From Poriferisodalis sp965208895 (GTDB lineage Bacteria > Actinomycetota > Acidimicrobiia > Acidimicrobiales > Poriferisodalaceae), in the NCBI RefSeq assembly GCF_965208895.1, contig NZ_OZ242363.1, forward strand, positions 3,162,001 through 3,226,000: a stretch of 64,000 bases of DNA, written 5' to 3'. Made by a program: the position numbers and the translations under genes. Below the pieces are notes generated by a model. It ran no database searches and was not told where the DNA came from. It saw nothing but the letters and a program-made list of their open reading frames with translations. Below, piece after piece: positions 7,610-15,584 of this stretch (the stretch's first letter is position 1; each line of letters begins with the position of its first letter).

Positions 7610-10152
7610 TGGCCGCACGAAATCGACCCCACGTAGTCGTGGCTGTACCGGCCACCGCGGAGAGCTATCGGCCGGCCGTGCCCGGCCGCGATGGAAAGTC
7701 ACCCCCGTCGCCTGGCGATCGCCAAGCTCATGCTGAGCACCTAAGTGAGCAACTTGAGTCTGCATTTGAGGTCGCCCAAGGCCAGCGCGCGCCTGCACGC
7801 GAGATCCATGTGGAAGGAACAATCGACGGCATCTACGTCGAATTCGAGTCACTCCCTGGCTTTGAGCTCGCACTTCAATCTCTCGAACCCCGCAGTTCCA
7901 AGAATCATCCGGAGCTTCGAGCGGTAAGGAACATCACCGTAGAAGACCGCGACGTTCAGCTAGCGACCGTGTTTGTGCCCGATCAGCAAGTCGACAGCTT
8001 TCTGCGCAAGTTTGAGGAGTACGCCACTGAGAACACGCCCGGCGGCAAACCGCGCAACCAGAAGCTCGTCGAGCGAATAGCAGACCTCCGCCTCGCGACA
8101 CTGGAGGCATTCTGGACCGAAGCGGCGGATTCCTTCCCGTCGCCCGACGAGCGCACGTGGTGGGAGCTATGGCTACGCGAGCGAGATGGAGTCGAGGCAC
8201 GGGTCGCCTCATTCGCCGAACAGACGGACGTGACCGTTGGGCAGTCCCGATTGATCTTCAGTGAGCGTCGCGTCATGCTCGTTCAGGCGACGGCACGGCA
8301 ATTGGCGTCGGCGATGGGTGTGCTCGATGACCTGGCGGAGCTTCGTAGCCCATCGATTGCGGCTCAGCCGTTGGCGGATTGGTCTCTCGCTGACCAGAGT
8401 GAGTTCGTCCGCAACCTGGCCGACCGTGTCAGCCCGCCTGCACCGGACGCGCCGGCAATATGTCTGCTCGATACGGGCGTTGAAGTAGGTCACCCGCTGG
8501 TCTCCCTCGCCTTTGCGTCATCGGACGCGCATGTCTGCAATCCCCGGTGGGGGCCAGACGATCGTCAAGGCCATGGAACGCAAATGGCCGGAGTCGCTCT
8601 CTATGGCAATCTCGGCCAATCGCTTCTCTCAAACCAACCGGTGACACTCTCCGGCTGGCTTGAGTCAGTAAAGATTCTGCCCAACCAGGGCCTGAACGAT
8701 GAGCGACTGTACGCCTCGCTGACGGCGCAGGCTGTCTCGCTACCAGAAATTGCGCGCCCGGCACGAGACCGCATTTTCGTCATAGCTGTGTCTGCCGCAA
8801 GTCCTCAGGATGCGCCTGGCGCGGAACTCGGTCAGCCAACCGGATGGTCGGCTGCACTTGACGCACTAGCGGCTGGGCAGGCGATCGACGTATCCGATAA
8901 CGGCAACGTGGCGATCCTTGAGGATGAGCATGTGAGTCAACGGCTCTTCTTTGTGTCTGCCGGGAACGTCCGCCGCCCATACGAACTTGACCATCTCACG
9001 CGATCTGATCTTGAGCCGGTCGAAGATCCCGGCCAAGCTTGGAATGTAATCACGGTCGGCGCGTCGACTGAATTGCACGACCTATCCTCTCAGACCGAGT
9101 TCAACCACTGGACCCCGCTGGCCCCACTCGGCGAGCTGTCCCCCTTCAGCCGAACTTCAGTCGGTTTCAAACCTCAGTGGGCCCATAAGCCGGACGTCGT
9201 GTTCGAAGGTGGAAATGCCGCCGCATCGCCCGAACGAACGACCGTTGACACACCAGGAGCGCTGGGTGTGGTGACCACTCGCTCCACAGTGTTGGGCGGT
9301 CGCTTGCTCACGACGATGACGGGAACCAGCCCGGCCACGGCTGCCGTTAGCGGTATGGCGACCGACCTGCGGACGGGCTATCCAGACTTCTGGCCGGAGA
9401 CTCTTCGAGGTCTCATCGTGCAGTCGGCCCGTTGGTCGACTCAGATGTCACGGAGCACCCCCGGCAAGAGAAAACAGGATCATGCAAATCGAGTGCGCCG
9501 CTATGGGTGGGGAGTGCCGGATAGGGAACGGGCGCTGCGCAGTGCTGACGACGCGGTGACTTTGATCGTTCAGGACACAATTCACCCGTACCGCAAGGGG
9601 AAGATGCGGGAAATGCACCTCCACGATCTTCCGTGGCCCAAAGAAGTGCTGGCCGAACTGGGGGACAACGAAGTCAATCTGAGAATCGCATTGTCCTACT
9701 TCGTGTTGCCGAACCCGTCGCGCCGTGGATGGACTCGGCGGTTTCGTTACGCGTCGCACGGGCTGAGGTTCGATACCCGACGACCAACTGAGACTCGGGA
9801 TGAGCTGCGCGAGCGTCTCAATCTGCTGGCCCGCGCAGAAGACGAGGAGCGAAGTCCTGCGGCCGATGACTCCGGCGAGTGGTTCTTGGGACCGAACGAA
9901 CGCGTGCGTGGCTCGCTACACGTCGACATTTGGACAGGATTTGCGGCTGATCTTGCCGAACGCGCGACGATCGCGGTGTATCCGGTCACCGGCTGGTGGA
10001 AGGAAATCCCTGGCCGCGACCGAAGTGATCTCGGCGCTCGCTACTCACTCATCGTCACCATTGAGAGCCCCAAAGTCGAGGTGGATCTCTGGACACCCAT
10101 CGCTGTCGCAGCGGGCACGGCCATCCCGATCGAAGTACGTACCGAACCCTGA
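7609..10152 (+). CDS. ietS: Subtilisin-like serine protease of an ietAS-type pair (IetS-like)
   Basis: An 847-residue S8 peptidase with no signal peptide, so it should act in the cytoplasm. The catalytic triad is visible: D288 in CLLDTGVEVGHP, H322 in RQGHGTQMAG and S574 in GTSPATAAVSG. The first 280 residues are a non-catalytic N-terminal region, and about 200 residues after the catalytic domain form a beta-rich C-terminus. The GTG start at 7609 overlaps the ATPase stop, so the two proteins are probably made in fixed ratio. In the ietAS family the protease is the presumed effector and the ATPase its sensor or regulator. The trigger and substrate are unknown. All three catalytic residues are kept, so the gene looks functional. 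Confidence 0.87.
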   Translation: MAARNRPHVVVAVPATAESYRPAVPGRDGKSPPSPGDRQAHAEHLSEQLESAFEVAQGQRAPAREIHVEGTIDGIYVEFESLPGFELALQSLEPRSSKNHPELRAVRNITVEDRDVQLATVFVPDQQVDSFLRKFEEYATENTPGGKPRNQKLVERIADLRLATLEAFWTEAADSFPSPDERTWWELWLRERDGVEARVASFAEQTDVTVGQSRLIFSERRVMLVQATARQLASAMGVLDDLAELRSPSIAAQPLADWSLADQSEFVRNLADRVSPPAPDAPAICLLDTGVEVGHPLVSLAFASSDAHVCNPRWGPDDRQGHGTQMAGVALYGNLGQSLLSNQPVTLSGWLESVKILPNQGLNDERLYASLTAQAVSLPEIARPARDRIFVIAVSAASPQDAPGAELGQPTGWSAALDALAAGQAIDVSDNGNVAILEDEHVSQRLFFVSAGNVRRPYELDHLTRSDLEPVEDPGQAWNVITVGASTELHDLSSQTEFNHWTPLAPLGELSPFSRTSVGFKPQWAHKPDVVFEGGNAAASPERTTVDTPGALGVVTTRSTVLGGRLLTTMTGTSPATAAVSGMATDLRTGYPDFWPETLRGLIVQSARWSTQMSRSTPGKRKQDHANRVRRYGWGVPDRERALRSADDAVTLIVQDTIHPYRKGKMREMHLHDLPWPKEVLAELGDNEVNLRIALSYFVLPNPSRRGWTRRFRYASHGLRFDTRRPTETRDELRERLNLLARAEDEERSPAADDSGEWFLGPNERVRGSLHVDIWTGFAADLAERATIAVYPVTGWWKEIPGRDRSDLGARYSLIVTIESPKVEVDLWTPIAVAAGTAIPIEVRTEP

Positions 10153-10206
10153 TGCCTCGGCCGCAGCTTGCCTTACTGCGGGGCATCCGCTAGCGCCGCC
10201 GTAATG

Positions 10207-10999
10207 CGGCAAGCTGTGGGCATGGCAGACGCGGGACGGGTGATTGATCTATCGGTTGAGGTGGTTGGCGACCTTGACACGGTGTGGCGGGCGGTGGCGA
10301 CGGGGCCGGGGATCTCGGCGTGGTACGTGCCTCACACCGTTGAGGAGCGCGCTGGGGGCGTGGGCACGGCATCGTTTGGCCCCGAGCCTGAGATGCAGAT
10401 CGATGGTCGGGTCGCAGTCTGGGAGCCGCCGCACCGGGTGGTGTTCGATGGGGGCGAGGGCGTCGAGGGGCTGTCGTTCGAGTGGATCGTCGAGCCGCAT
10501 GACGACAACACCTGCACCGTGCGGCTGCACAACGCCGGCTTCGGCGACGACGACCCGCAGTACGACGCCATGATTGACGGCTGGAAGCTGTTCATGTCCA
10601 ACCTGCAGCTCCACCTCGAGCACTTCGCCGGACAGACGGCAACCTCGGCGCTTCCCATGGTGATGTGGCCGGTCACTCCCGAGCAGGGCTGGGAGATCTT
10701 GGCCGGCGGGCTCGGCATCAGCCAGATGCCCAGCATCGGCGATCGGTTCGACGTGGCCGCCGACGACGACACGAAGCTGGGCGGCACGGTCGTCGACACT
10801 GGCCCGCGCCGCATCAGCCTGCTGCTGGACACCCCCGCACCTGGCACCGGATTCCTGACCTCCGAGGATGGTGGAGGTTTCACGATGGTCTCGGTGTGGC
10901 TCTACCTCTACGGTCCCGACGGCGAAGCAGCCGCCGAACGCGACGACACCCGCTGGCGCGCCTGGCTCGACAGCAGCGCCCCGCAAGCCGACTGAATCG
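10207..10999 (+). repeat. Direct repeat copy A (about 793 bp) carrying an SRPBCC gene
   Basis: Nearly identical to 12515-13307, with a constant offset of 2308 bp and no indels. By eye I count three substitutions (10212, 10697 and one near the 3' end giving Ser versus Arg). Homology starts 15 bp before the gene start and stops 4 bp after its stop, so the repeat is almost exactly one gene. Confidence 0.9.
10222..10995 (+). CDS. SRPBCC/AHSA1-like domain protein, copy A
   Basis: A 257-residue protein whose first about 140 residues resemble the START-like AHSA1/SRPBCC fold (DLSVEVVGDLDTVWRAVATG, then ISAWYVPHTVEE and a WEPPHRVVF strand). Proteins of this fold bind hydrophobic ligands or act as co-chaperones. 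The second half (about 150-257) continues with similar strand-rich sequence (MWPVTPEQGWEILAGGLGIS) and may be a second related domain. The ATG at 10222 follows AAGCTGTGGGC; an upstream in-frame extension exists but is not shared with copy B. The product differs from copy B at a single residue (Ser versus Arg near the C-terminus). A Phd-like antitoxin gene follows both copies, so the gene may be part of, or a passenger of, this toxin-antitoxin neighbourhood. No specific function can be assigned. Confidence 0.85.
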   Translation: MADAGRVIDLSVEVVGDLDTVWRAVATGPGISAWYVPHTVEERAGGVGTASFGPEPEMQIDGRVAVWEPPHRVVFDGGEGVEGLSFEWIVEPHDDNTCTVRLHNAGFGDDDPQYDAMIDGWKLFMSNLQLHLEHFAGQTATSALPMVMWPVTPEQGWEILAGGLGISQMPSIGDRFDVAADDDTKLGGTVVDTGPRRISLLLDTPAPGTGFLTSEDGGGFTMVSVWLYLYGPDGEAAAERDDTRWRAWLDSSAPQAD

Positions 11000-11089
11000 C
11001 CGTCCGCAGCGTCGGACGCCTTACGGTGCATCGCAGGACTCACGTGCGTCGCTCCCGGAATCCGGTTGGAGTCAGGTTCAGCGTCGTGG

Positions 11090-11099
11090 CACAATTGTG
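11090..11099. promoter_or_regulatory. Palindrome and possible promoter of the phd/relE pair
   Basis: CACAATTGTG is a perfect 10-bp palindrome ending 3 bp before the antitoxin ATG. The CACAAT within it lies 18 bp after a TTGGAG that could serve as -35 box, which would give an almost leaderless transcript. No Shine-Dalgarno sequence is visible. Phd-type antitoxins repress their own promoters at short palindromes, so this is a plausible operator; it is inferred, not shown. Confidence 0.35.
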
Positions 11100-11102
11100 G
11101 CT

Positions 11103-11378
11103 ATGACGACCGAATCGCTGCGCACGGTACGAGACGGCTTCTCCGACTACGTCGATCGCGTGTGCAGGCACCACGAACGCATCGTGGTCACTCGCAATGG
11201 CACGCCCGCCGCGGTTCTCATCAGCCCCGAAGATCTCGAGTCGCTCGAAGAGACGTTGGCGATCCTGAGCGACCCGGAGGAAATGGCGGCGATTGCCGAA
11301 GGCATGCAGGCACTCGAGCGGGGCGATGTCGTGCGCGGTGTCGAGGCTGTGCGGGCGCTTCGCCCCCGACGGCCTTGA
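11103..11378 (+). CDS. Phd/YefM-family antitoxin
   Basis: A 91-residue protein with the Phd/YefM pattern: an N-terminal DNA-binding part (VRDGFSDYVDRVCRHHERIV), the hallmark VVTRNGTPAAVLISPEDLES, and an acidic C-terminus that would wrap the toxin (EETLAILSDPEEMAAIAEG). Its stop overlaps the toxin start by one base (TGATG), the usual coupling of antitoxin and toxin. It should bind and block the downstream RelE-type toxin and repress the operon. A diverged paralogue without toxin lies at 13324-13593. Confidence 0.9.
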   Translation: MTTESLRTVRDGFSDYVDRVCRHHERIVVTRNGTPAAVLISPEDLESLEETLAILSDPEEMAAIAEGMQALERGDVVRGVEAVRALRPRRP

Positions 11379-11650
11379 TGCCCTATGCACTCATTGTGAC
11401 CGGACCTGCCGCCACGGACCTCTCGGAGCGGCTTCCGGAAGCTGTGGCGGCGGCCGCAATCGAATTGATCACCGGACCCCTGATTGAGAACCCTCGGCGC
11501 ATCGGGGCAACGCTGCGGGACGAATACGACGGACTCTGGAGTGCCCGGCTGGGGACATATCGCGTGATCTACCGAATCGATGAGACGACGCAGCAGGTCG
11601 AGGTCGTGCGTGTCATTCATCGCCGGCACGCCTATCGAGGCCGTTTGTGA
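11378..11650 (+). CDS. RelE/ParE-family toxin
   Basis: A 90-residue basic protein with the RelE/ParE fold signature: YALIVTGPAATDLSERLPE at the N-terminus, then NPRRIGATLRDEYDGLWSAR and the core strand GTYRVIYRIDE followed by VVRVIHRRHAYR. RelE-type members cut mRNA in the ribosome, and the paired arginines and final HRRHAYR fit that subgroup. It overlaps the antitoxin by one base. The toxin looks complete, which makes this the only toxin-antitoxin pair in this patch with both partners intact. Confidence 0.9.
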   Translation: MPYALIVTGPAATDLSERLPEAVAAAAIELITGPLIENPRRIGATLRDEYDGLWSARLGTYRVIYRIDETTQQVEVVRVIHRRHAYRGRL

Positions 11651-11861
11651 CGCTCCCAACAGGCAACTGCGCGTTGCAACAGACTCTCGCCAAACAGCGT
11701 CGGCGATTCCCACAGCAGCGTGTTCATCTGGTGACGGCGCGTCCGGCAACGGTTTGTCTTCTTGGCGGCGCTCGACGAAGCCGAACAGCGATGGGCACAC
11801 TGTGATCCCCGCCATCGACACCAGGTCGAGACAGCTATCGGCACCGGTGGGTTCGCGTAGC

Positions 11862-11957
11862 GGCACCGTTCGGGCCTTATCCCGAGATGCAGATTGCTGG
11901 CCGGGTGGCGGCGTGGGAGCTGCCGCACTGGGTGCTGTTCGATGGGGGCGAGGGCGT
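11862..11957 (+). pseudogene. Decayed fragment of a third SRPBCC gene copy
   Basis: This stretch aligns with 10363-10460 of copy A: both share GAGATGCAGAT, a CGGGT segment, GGGAGC, GCCGCAC, and the run GTTCGATGGGGGCGAGGGCGT. No open frame of the right length is left and the flanks (11651-11861 and 11958-12060) show no further similarity that I can recognise. It is a remnant of an older copy lying between the RelE toxin and the XRE gene. Confidence 0.75.
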
Positions 11958-12072
11958 CAGCGACCCTCCGCCGCGTCACCCCGACGGAAGCTTCGTCTGG
12001 TCATCCGTCGACAGCGTGACGGTTTCAGATGTCGATGGCTTCCACTGATGACGACACTCAGGAGAAATCAAC

Positions 12073-12381
12073 ATGGGCACCCGCACCGAGCCGCGCTACG
12101 CCTACGAACCCGACACGGTTTTCCCACCCGGCGAGACGTTGGCCGAATGGCTTGACGAGCGCGGCATGACCCAAGTCGAGCTCGCTGCTCGCACGGGACT
12201 GTCGCCGAAGCACGTCAATCAGATCGTGAAGGGCGCAGCGCCGATTACTACCGAGACAGCGCTGGGGCTGGAGCGGGTCACCGGCGTACCGGCACACCTC
12301 TGGAACAGCTTGGAGATTTCCTACCGTTCGCACCTCACGCGCTGCGCGGAGCACGAACGATTGGCGGATGACGCCGAATGA
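12073..12381 (+). CDS. XRE-family (HigA-like) regulator, truncated by a nonsense codon
   Basis: A 102-residue helix-turn-helix protein: PGETLAEWLDERGMTQVELA, then TGLSPKHVNQIVKGAAPIT, followed by ETALGLERVTGVPAHLWNSL. A good ribosome binding site (AGGAGA) precedes ATG 12073. HigA-like proteins of this type normally continue as DxEWLxxLPVxELxKRG into a longer C-terminal domain, often of the ImmA/IrrE type. Here the expected Trp codon is TGA (12379-12381), and the same frame carries on as LEHLPVGELVKRSRI up to a TAG at 12454. The start of copy B of the SRPBCC repeat lies 58 bp further on, where the remainder of the gene would be. The short protein may still bind DNA, but the gene is probably a truncated remnant. 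Confidence 0.75.
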   Translation: MGTRTEPRYAYEPDTVFPPGETLAEWLDERGMTQVELAARTGLSPKHVNQIVKGAAPITTETALGLERVTGVPAHLWNSLEISYRSHLTRCAEHERLADDAE

Positions 12382-12456
12382 CTGGAGCATCTGCCGGTCG
12401 GCGAACTTGTCAAGCGGAGCAGGATCGCACTTCGGGCAGCGGCGAGTCTGCCGTAG
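12382..12456 (+). pseudogene. Remnant of the XRE gene C-terminal region
   Basis: Continues the frame of the XRE gene after its TGA: 24 codons reading LEHLPVGELVKRSRI and then AALRAAASLP-like sequence before TAG. The similarity to the usual post-HTH segment of long HigA-like proteins ends here, just before the SRPBCC repeat copy B begins. Confidence 0.5.
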
Positions 12457-12514
12457 CCAAGCCCATCATTGCGCTGAGCGACTGCCGTCAGCAGGTGCGC
12501 GAATGGAGGCCCTA

Positions 12515-13307
12515 CGGCAGGCTGTGGGCATGGCAGACGCGGGACGGGTGATTGATCTATCGGTTGAGGTGGTTGGCGACCTTGACACGGTGTGGCGGGC
12601 GGTGGCGACGGGGCCGGGGATCTCGGCGTGGTACGTGCCTCACACCGTTGAGGAGCGCGCTGGGGGCGTGGGCACGGCATCGTTTGGCCCCGAGCCTGAG
12701 ATGCAGATCGATGGTCGGGTCGCAGTCTGGGAGCCGCCGCACCGGGTGGTGTTCGATGGGGGCGAGGGCGTCGAGGGGCTGTCGTTCGAGTGGATCGTCG
12801 AGCCGCATGACGACAACACCTGCACCGTGCGGCTGCACAACGCCGGCTTCGGCGACGACGACCCGCAGTACGACGCCATGATTGACGGCTGGAAGCTGTT
12901 CATGTCCAACCTGCAGCTCCACCTCGAGCACTTCGCCGGACAGACGGCAACCTCGGCGCTTCCCATGGTGATGTGGCCGGTCACTCCCGAGCAGGGCTGG
13001 GAGATCCTGGCCGGCGGGCTCGGCATCAGCCAGATGCCCAGCATCGGCGATCGGTTCGACGTGGCCGCCGACGACGACACGAAGCTGGGCGGCACGGTCG
13101 TCGACACTGGCCCGCGCCGCATCAGCCTGCTGCTGGACACCCCCGCACCTGGCACCGGATTCCTGACCTCCGAGGATGGTGGAGGTTTCACGATGGTCTC
13201 GGTGTGGCTCTACCTCTACGGTCCCGACGGCGAAGCAGCCGCCGAACGCGACGACACCCGCTGGCGCGCCTGGCTCGACAGCCGCGCCCCGCAAGCCGAC
13301 TGAATCG
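12515..13307 (+). repeat. Direct repeat copy B (about 793 bp) carrying an SRPBCC gene
   Basis: Second copy of the repeat at 10207-10999, same orientation, three substitutions by eye. The edges are sharp: 5' at CGGCAGGCTG and 3' at TGAATCG. No terminal inverted repeats or target duplications were found at the edges. Confidence 0.9.
12530..13303 (+). CDS. SRPBCC/AHSA1-like domain protein, copy B
   Basis: A 257-residue protein identical to the product of 10222-10995 except for Arg instead of Ser in the C-terminal DSRAPQAD. The start was set at the same ATG as in copy A. The frame is open further upstream, but that part corresponds to the unrelated XRE remnant. It is followed after 20 bp by a Phd-like antitoxin gene, as copy A is followed by one after 107 bp. 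The near identity next to clearly diverged neighbours points to recent duplication or gene conversion of this gene alone. Confidence 0.85.
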   Translation: MADAGRVIDLSVEVVGDLDTVWRAVATGPGISAWYVPHTVEERAGGVGTASFGPEPEMQIDGRVAVWEPPHRVVFDGGEGVEGLSFEWIVEPHDDNTCTVRLHNAGFGDDDPQYDAMIDGWKLFMSNLQLHLEHFAGQTATSALPMVMWPVTPEQGWEILAGGLGISQMPSIGDRFDVAADDDTKLGGTVVDTGPRRISLLLDTPAPGTGFLTSEDGGGFTMVSVWLYLYGPDGEAAAERDDTRWRAWLDSRAPQAD

Positions 13308-13323
13308 GCAGGCGGCCGGTTTC

Positions 13324-13593
13324 ATGTGGTCCGTGTCGATTCAGTCGGCTCGCAGTCACCTCGCCGATCTTGTCGAGCGGGTCCATAGCGACCATGAGCG
13401 GTTCGTCATAACCCGTAACGACCAGCCCGTGGCCATCCTCATCAACCCGGAAGACCTCGAATCGCTCGAGGAGACGGTGGCGATCTTGAGCGACCCTGAG
13501 GAGATGCGGGCGATTGCCGAGGGCGAGCAGGCAGTAGAGCGGGGTGATGTCGTGCGAGGCGTCAAGGCAGTCCTGGCGCTTCGGCAGGTGTGA
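13324..13593 (+). CDS. Orphan Phd/YefM-family antitoxin
   Basis: An 89-residue protein with VITRNDQPVAILINPEDLES and the acidic EETVAILSDPEEMRAIAEGE segment. It is clearly related to the antitoxin at 11103-11378, especially in the last 50 residues, but diverged in the first 35. No RelE-type gene follows: the next 59 bp to the SnoaL gene are non-coding. It could protect against the toxin at 11378, act as a regulator, or be a leftover of a duplicated pair. ATG 13324 is the most likely start, though no strong ribosome binding site is visible. Confidence 0.8.
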   Translation: MWSVSIQSARSHLADLVERVHSDHERFVITRNDQPVAILINPEDLESLEETVAILSDPEEMRAIAEGEQAVERGDVVRGVKAVLALRQV

Positions 13594-13652
13594 CAGCCGA
13601 GGCCAGACAATTCCCCGACACTTGATAGCCGGGCCGATGGAGCCGAGGTCCT

Positions 13653-14045
13653 TCAGTCGGGATACACCTGCGTGCGGCGCCGCTTCAGCATCCGATCCTG
13701 CACACGCCAGCCGTCCGGCGTCTTCACCACCAGGTCGTGATACGACGCGGTGCCCACTTTGCCGCCGCCCAGCAGCGCCAGGATCCGGAACTTCAGCTCC
13801 ACCCCGCCGTCGGTCTCGTTCACGTAGATGTTCGTCATCGTGTGGGTGCGGGGGTGCTCTGCGTCGTCCGCCATGAATTTGCGGATCGCAGCCAGCCCCT
13901 CCAGCCGGGGCGCACCCAAATCGGTCAGGTCGAACACCGCGTCGTCGGTGAAGATCGTCCCCAGCCGGTCCCAGTCCCGGTCGTCGATGATGTCGCCGTA
14001 GCGGCCCGGCAGCTCATGTATTTCCAGACGGTCACCAATATCCAT
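13653..14045 (-). CDS. SnoaL-like (NTF2-fold) protein
   Basis: A 130-residue protein typical of the SnoaL-like/nuclear transport factor 2 family: IGDRLEIHELPGRYGDIIDD, DWDRLGTIFTDDAVFDL, then a GLAAIRKFM helix and strands TMTNIYVNE, VGTASYHDLVVKTPDGWRV. Members are small cone-shaped proteins that act as isomerases, dehydratases or binding proteins in the breakdown or synthesis of cyclic compounds. It lies downstream of the luciferase-like oxidoreductase gene on the same strand, 195 bp away, with a strong hairpin between them. The substrate cannot be told from sequence. Confidence 0.87.
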   Translation of the reverse strand: MDIGDRLEIHELPGRYGDIIDDRDWDRLGTIFTDDAVFDLTDLGAPRLEGLAAIRKFMADDAEHPRTHTMTNIYVNETDGGVELKFRILALLGGGKVGTASYHDLVVKTPDGWRVQDRMLKRRRTQVYPD

Positions 14046-14111
14046 GGCCGGACCCTACGGCACCCGCCGACCCGCCCGCCCTCCGGACGTCAACCAACCG
14101 GAGGAGCGTCA

Positions 14112-14151
14112 GCTCGCAGGCGCCAGCGGGGACGAGTCGGCGCCTGCGAGC
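14112..14151. repeat. Perfect 13-bp inverted repeat between two minus-strand genes
   Basis: GCTCGCAGGCGCC (14112-14124) and its exact reverse complement (14139-14151) are separated by 14 bases. The RNA would form a very stable stem between the luciferase-like gene and the SnoaL gene. No T run follows on either strand, so it is either a factor-assisted terminator or an mRNA processing or stability element. Confidence 0.6.
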
Positions 14152-14240
14152 AGAACGAAACCTGGCGGCACCACCGCTATCTCATGCCACAGGCGCAGGT
14201 CGAGCCATCCGAAGTCCGCCGAAAGGGACTTCCGAGCTGA

Positions 14241-15302
14241 TCAAGCCGATGCCAGATTGGCGCGGACTTGGGGAATCACATCGCGCGCCATGCGTTCCAG
14301 CGAATCGTTCATGACCGAGGGCGGCAGGCCGGGCGGACCGCCCCAGGTGACCAGGTCGGTGACGTCGTGGTCGCGGATCATGGCGGTCAGCTCGGCGACG
14401 CAATCGTCGGCATCGCCGACGGTCCACACGAGCGGGTTGAGCGGATCGGGCTGGCGCGGACCGGTCCGGGCCGAACGCTCACGGGCCGTCTGCTTGTGGT
14501 CGGCGCTGGCCTTGATGATGCCGACGTAGACGCCGCGGCGGTACTTCTCAGCCGCTGCGACGGCCGCCCAGGTGGGGTCATCGGCAGGGTCCGAACCGTC
14601 GGTCACATAGACGCCCCGGATGATTCCCACCCGCTTGTCGCCGGGATCCCGGCCGTCCGCCGCGAGCGCTTCCTTCCACGGCTCGAGCACGGCAGCTTTC
14701 GGCCCTTGGGGCAGCAGACTCGTGTCGAATCGGGCGGCGCGCAGCGCGCCCGCCACGCTGGTGGCCGCCACCCACAACGGCGGTCCGCCGGGTTGCACGG
14801 GATCGGGCGTGACCCGCAGATCCCGGTACGAGTACCGCTTGCCCTCGTAGCTGAACGGCTCGCCCGACCATGCCAGCCGCAGGATCTCGATGGCTTCCTC
14901 GGTCAGCGACACCCGCCGGCTGAGGGGGAAGCCGAACCCGGCGAACTCGTGCGCGGCGTAGCCCATGCCGATGCCCAGTTCCATCCGGCCGCCCGAGATG
15001 TTGTCGAGCACCGCTAGGTCCTCCGCCAGCCGCACCGGATCGCGGAACGGCATCAGACAGATGTCGGTCGAGAACCGGATGCTGCTGGTGAGCGCCGCCG
15101 CAGCGCCTGCCACCGGCACGAAGTTGGGCAGGTAGCCGTCGGCCATGAAGTGATGCTCGGTGAACCAGCACAGCTCCATGCCGAGCTGCTCGGCCAGGAC
15201 CACCTGCTCGAATGTCTCGGCATACACCTGCGGCATCGTCACGTCGCTGCCCGGCGGGCAGCGGAAGTCGTGCACGATCCCGAACCTGAGCGACTGCGCC
15301 AT
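14241..15302 (-). CDS. Luciferase-like (LLM class) flavin-dependent oxidoreductase
   Basis: A 353-residue TIM-barrel flavoprotein of the bacterial luciferase-like family. Diagnostic parts are the N-terminal VHDFRCPPGSDV strand, ELCWFTEHHFMADGYLPN (the EHH segment near the flavin), FSTDICLMPFRDPVRLAEDL, and the SGGRMELGIGMGYAAHEFAGFG motif. Such enzymes use reduced FMN or F420 to oxidise small organic compounds; in actinobacteria many use F420. The ATG at 15302 is preceded by GGAGTCCGCG, a weak ribosome binding site. Its SnoaL neighbour on the same strand suggests a small catabolic or modifying operon. The cofactor and substrate are not decided by the sequence. Confidence 0.9.
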   Translation of the reverse strand: MAQSLRFGIVHDFRCPPGSDVTMPQVYAETFEQVVLAEQLGMELCWFTEHHFMADGYLPNFVPVAGAAAALTSSIRFSTDICLMPFRDPVRLAEDLAVLDNISGGRMELGIGMGYAAHEFAGFGFPLSRRVSLTEEAIEILRLAWSGEPFSYEGKRYSYRDLRVTPDPVQPGGPPLWVAATSVAGALRAARFDTSLLPQGPKAAVLEPWKEALAADGRDPGDKRVGIIRGVYVTDGSDPADDPTWAAVAAAEKYRRGVYVGIIKASADHKQTARERSARTGPRQPDPLNPLVWTVGDADDCVAELTAMIRDHDVTDLVTWGGPPGLPPSVMNDSLERMARDVIPQVRANLASA

Positions 15303-15584
15303 CGCGGACTCCTCGTTTGAATACGGGAAGCTAGTTCGACGCTTGTGGAGCCATCCGGGCTCAGTACCAGGCGTCGGGAACGGCAGCCTTGCGCTCGCTG
15401 ACGAACGCCTGCAACAGCCGGTGCAGCATGCCGCAGCGGGCGGCGTCCATTCGGCATGAGACCGGCCGTACCCGCGACCCGCACAGATCCGATCGGATCC
15501 CCCGCGAGCGGATGGACACCGCTCGCTACTGTGCTATCGCTGCACGACCACCCTCAGCAAGCACCAGCGAGAGGCTTCCCAGAG

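Noticed and set aside
11147..11866. Antisense frame over the phd/relE pair
   Set aside because: Covers two well-supported TA genes on the opposite strand and has no family resemblance.
12515..13307. SRPBCC repeat as a classical insertion sequence
   Set aside because: No transposase, no terminal inverted repeats and no target duplications at the edges of either copy.
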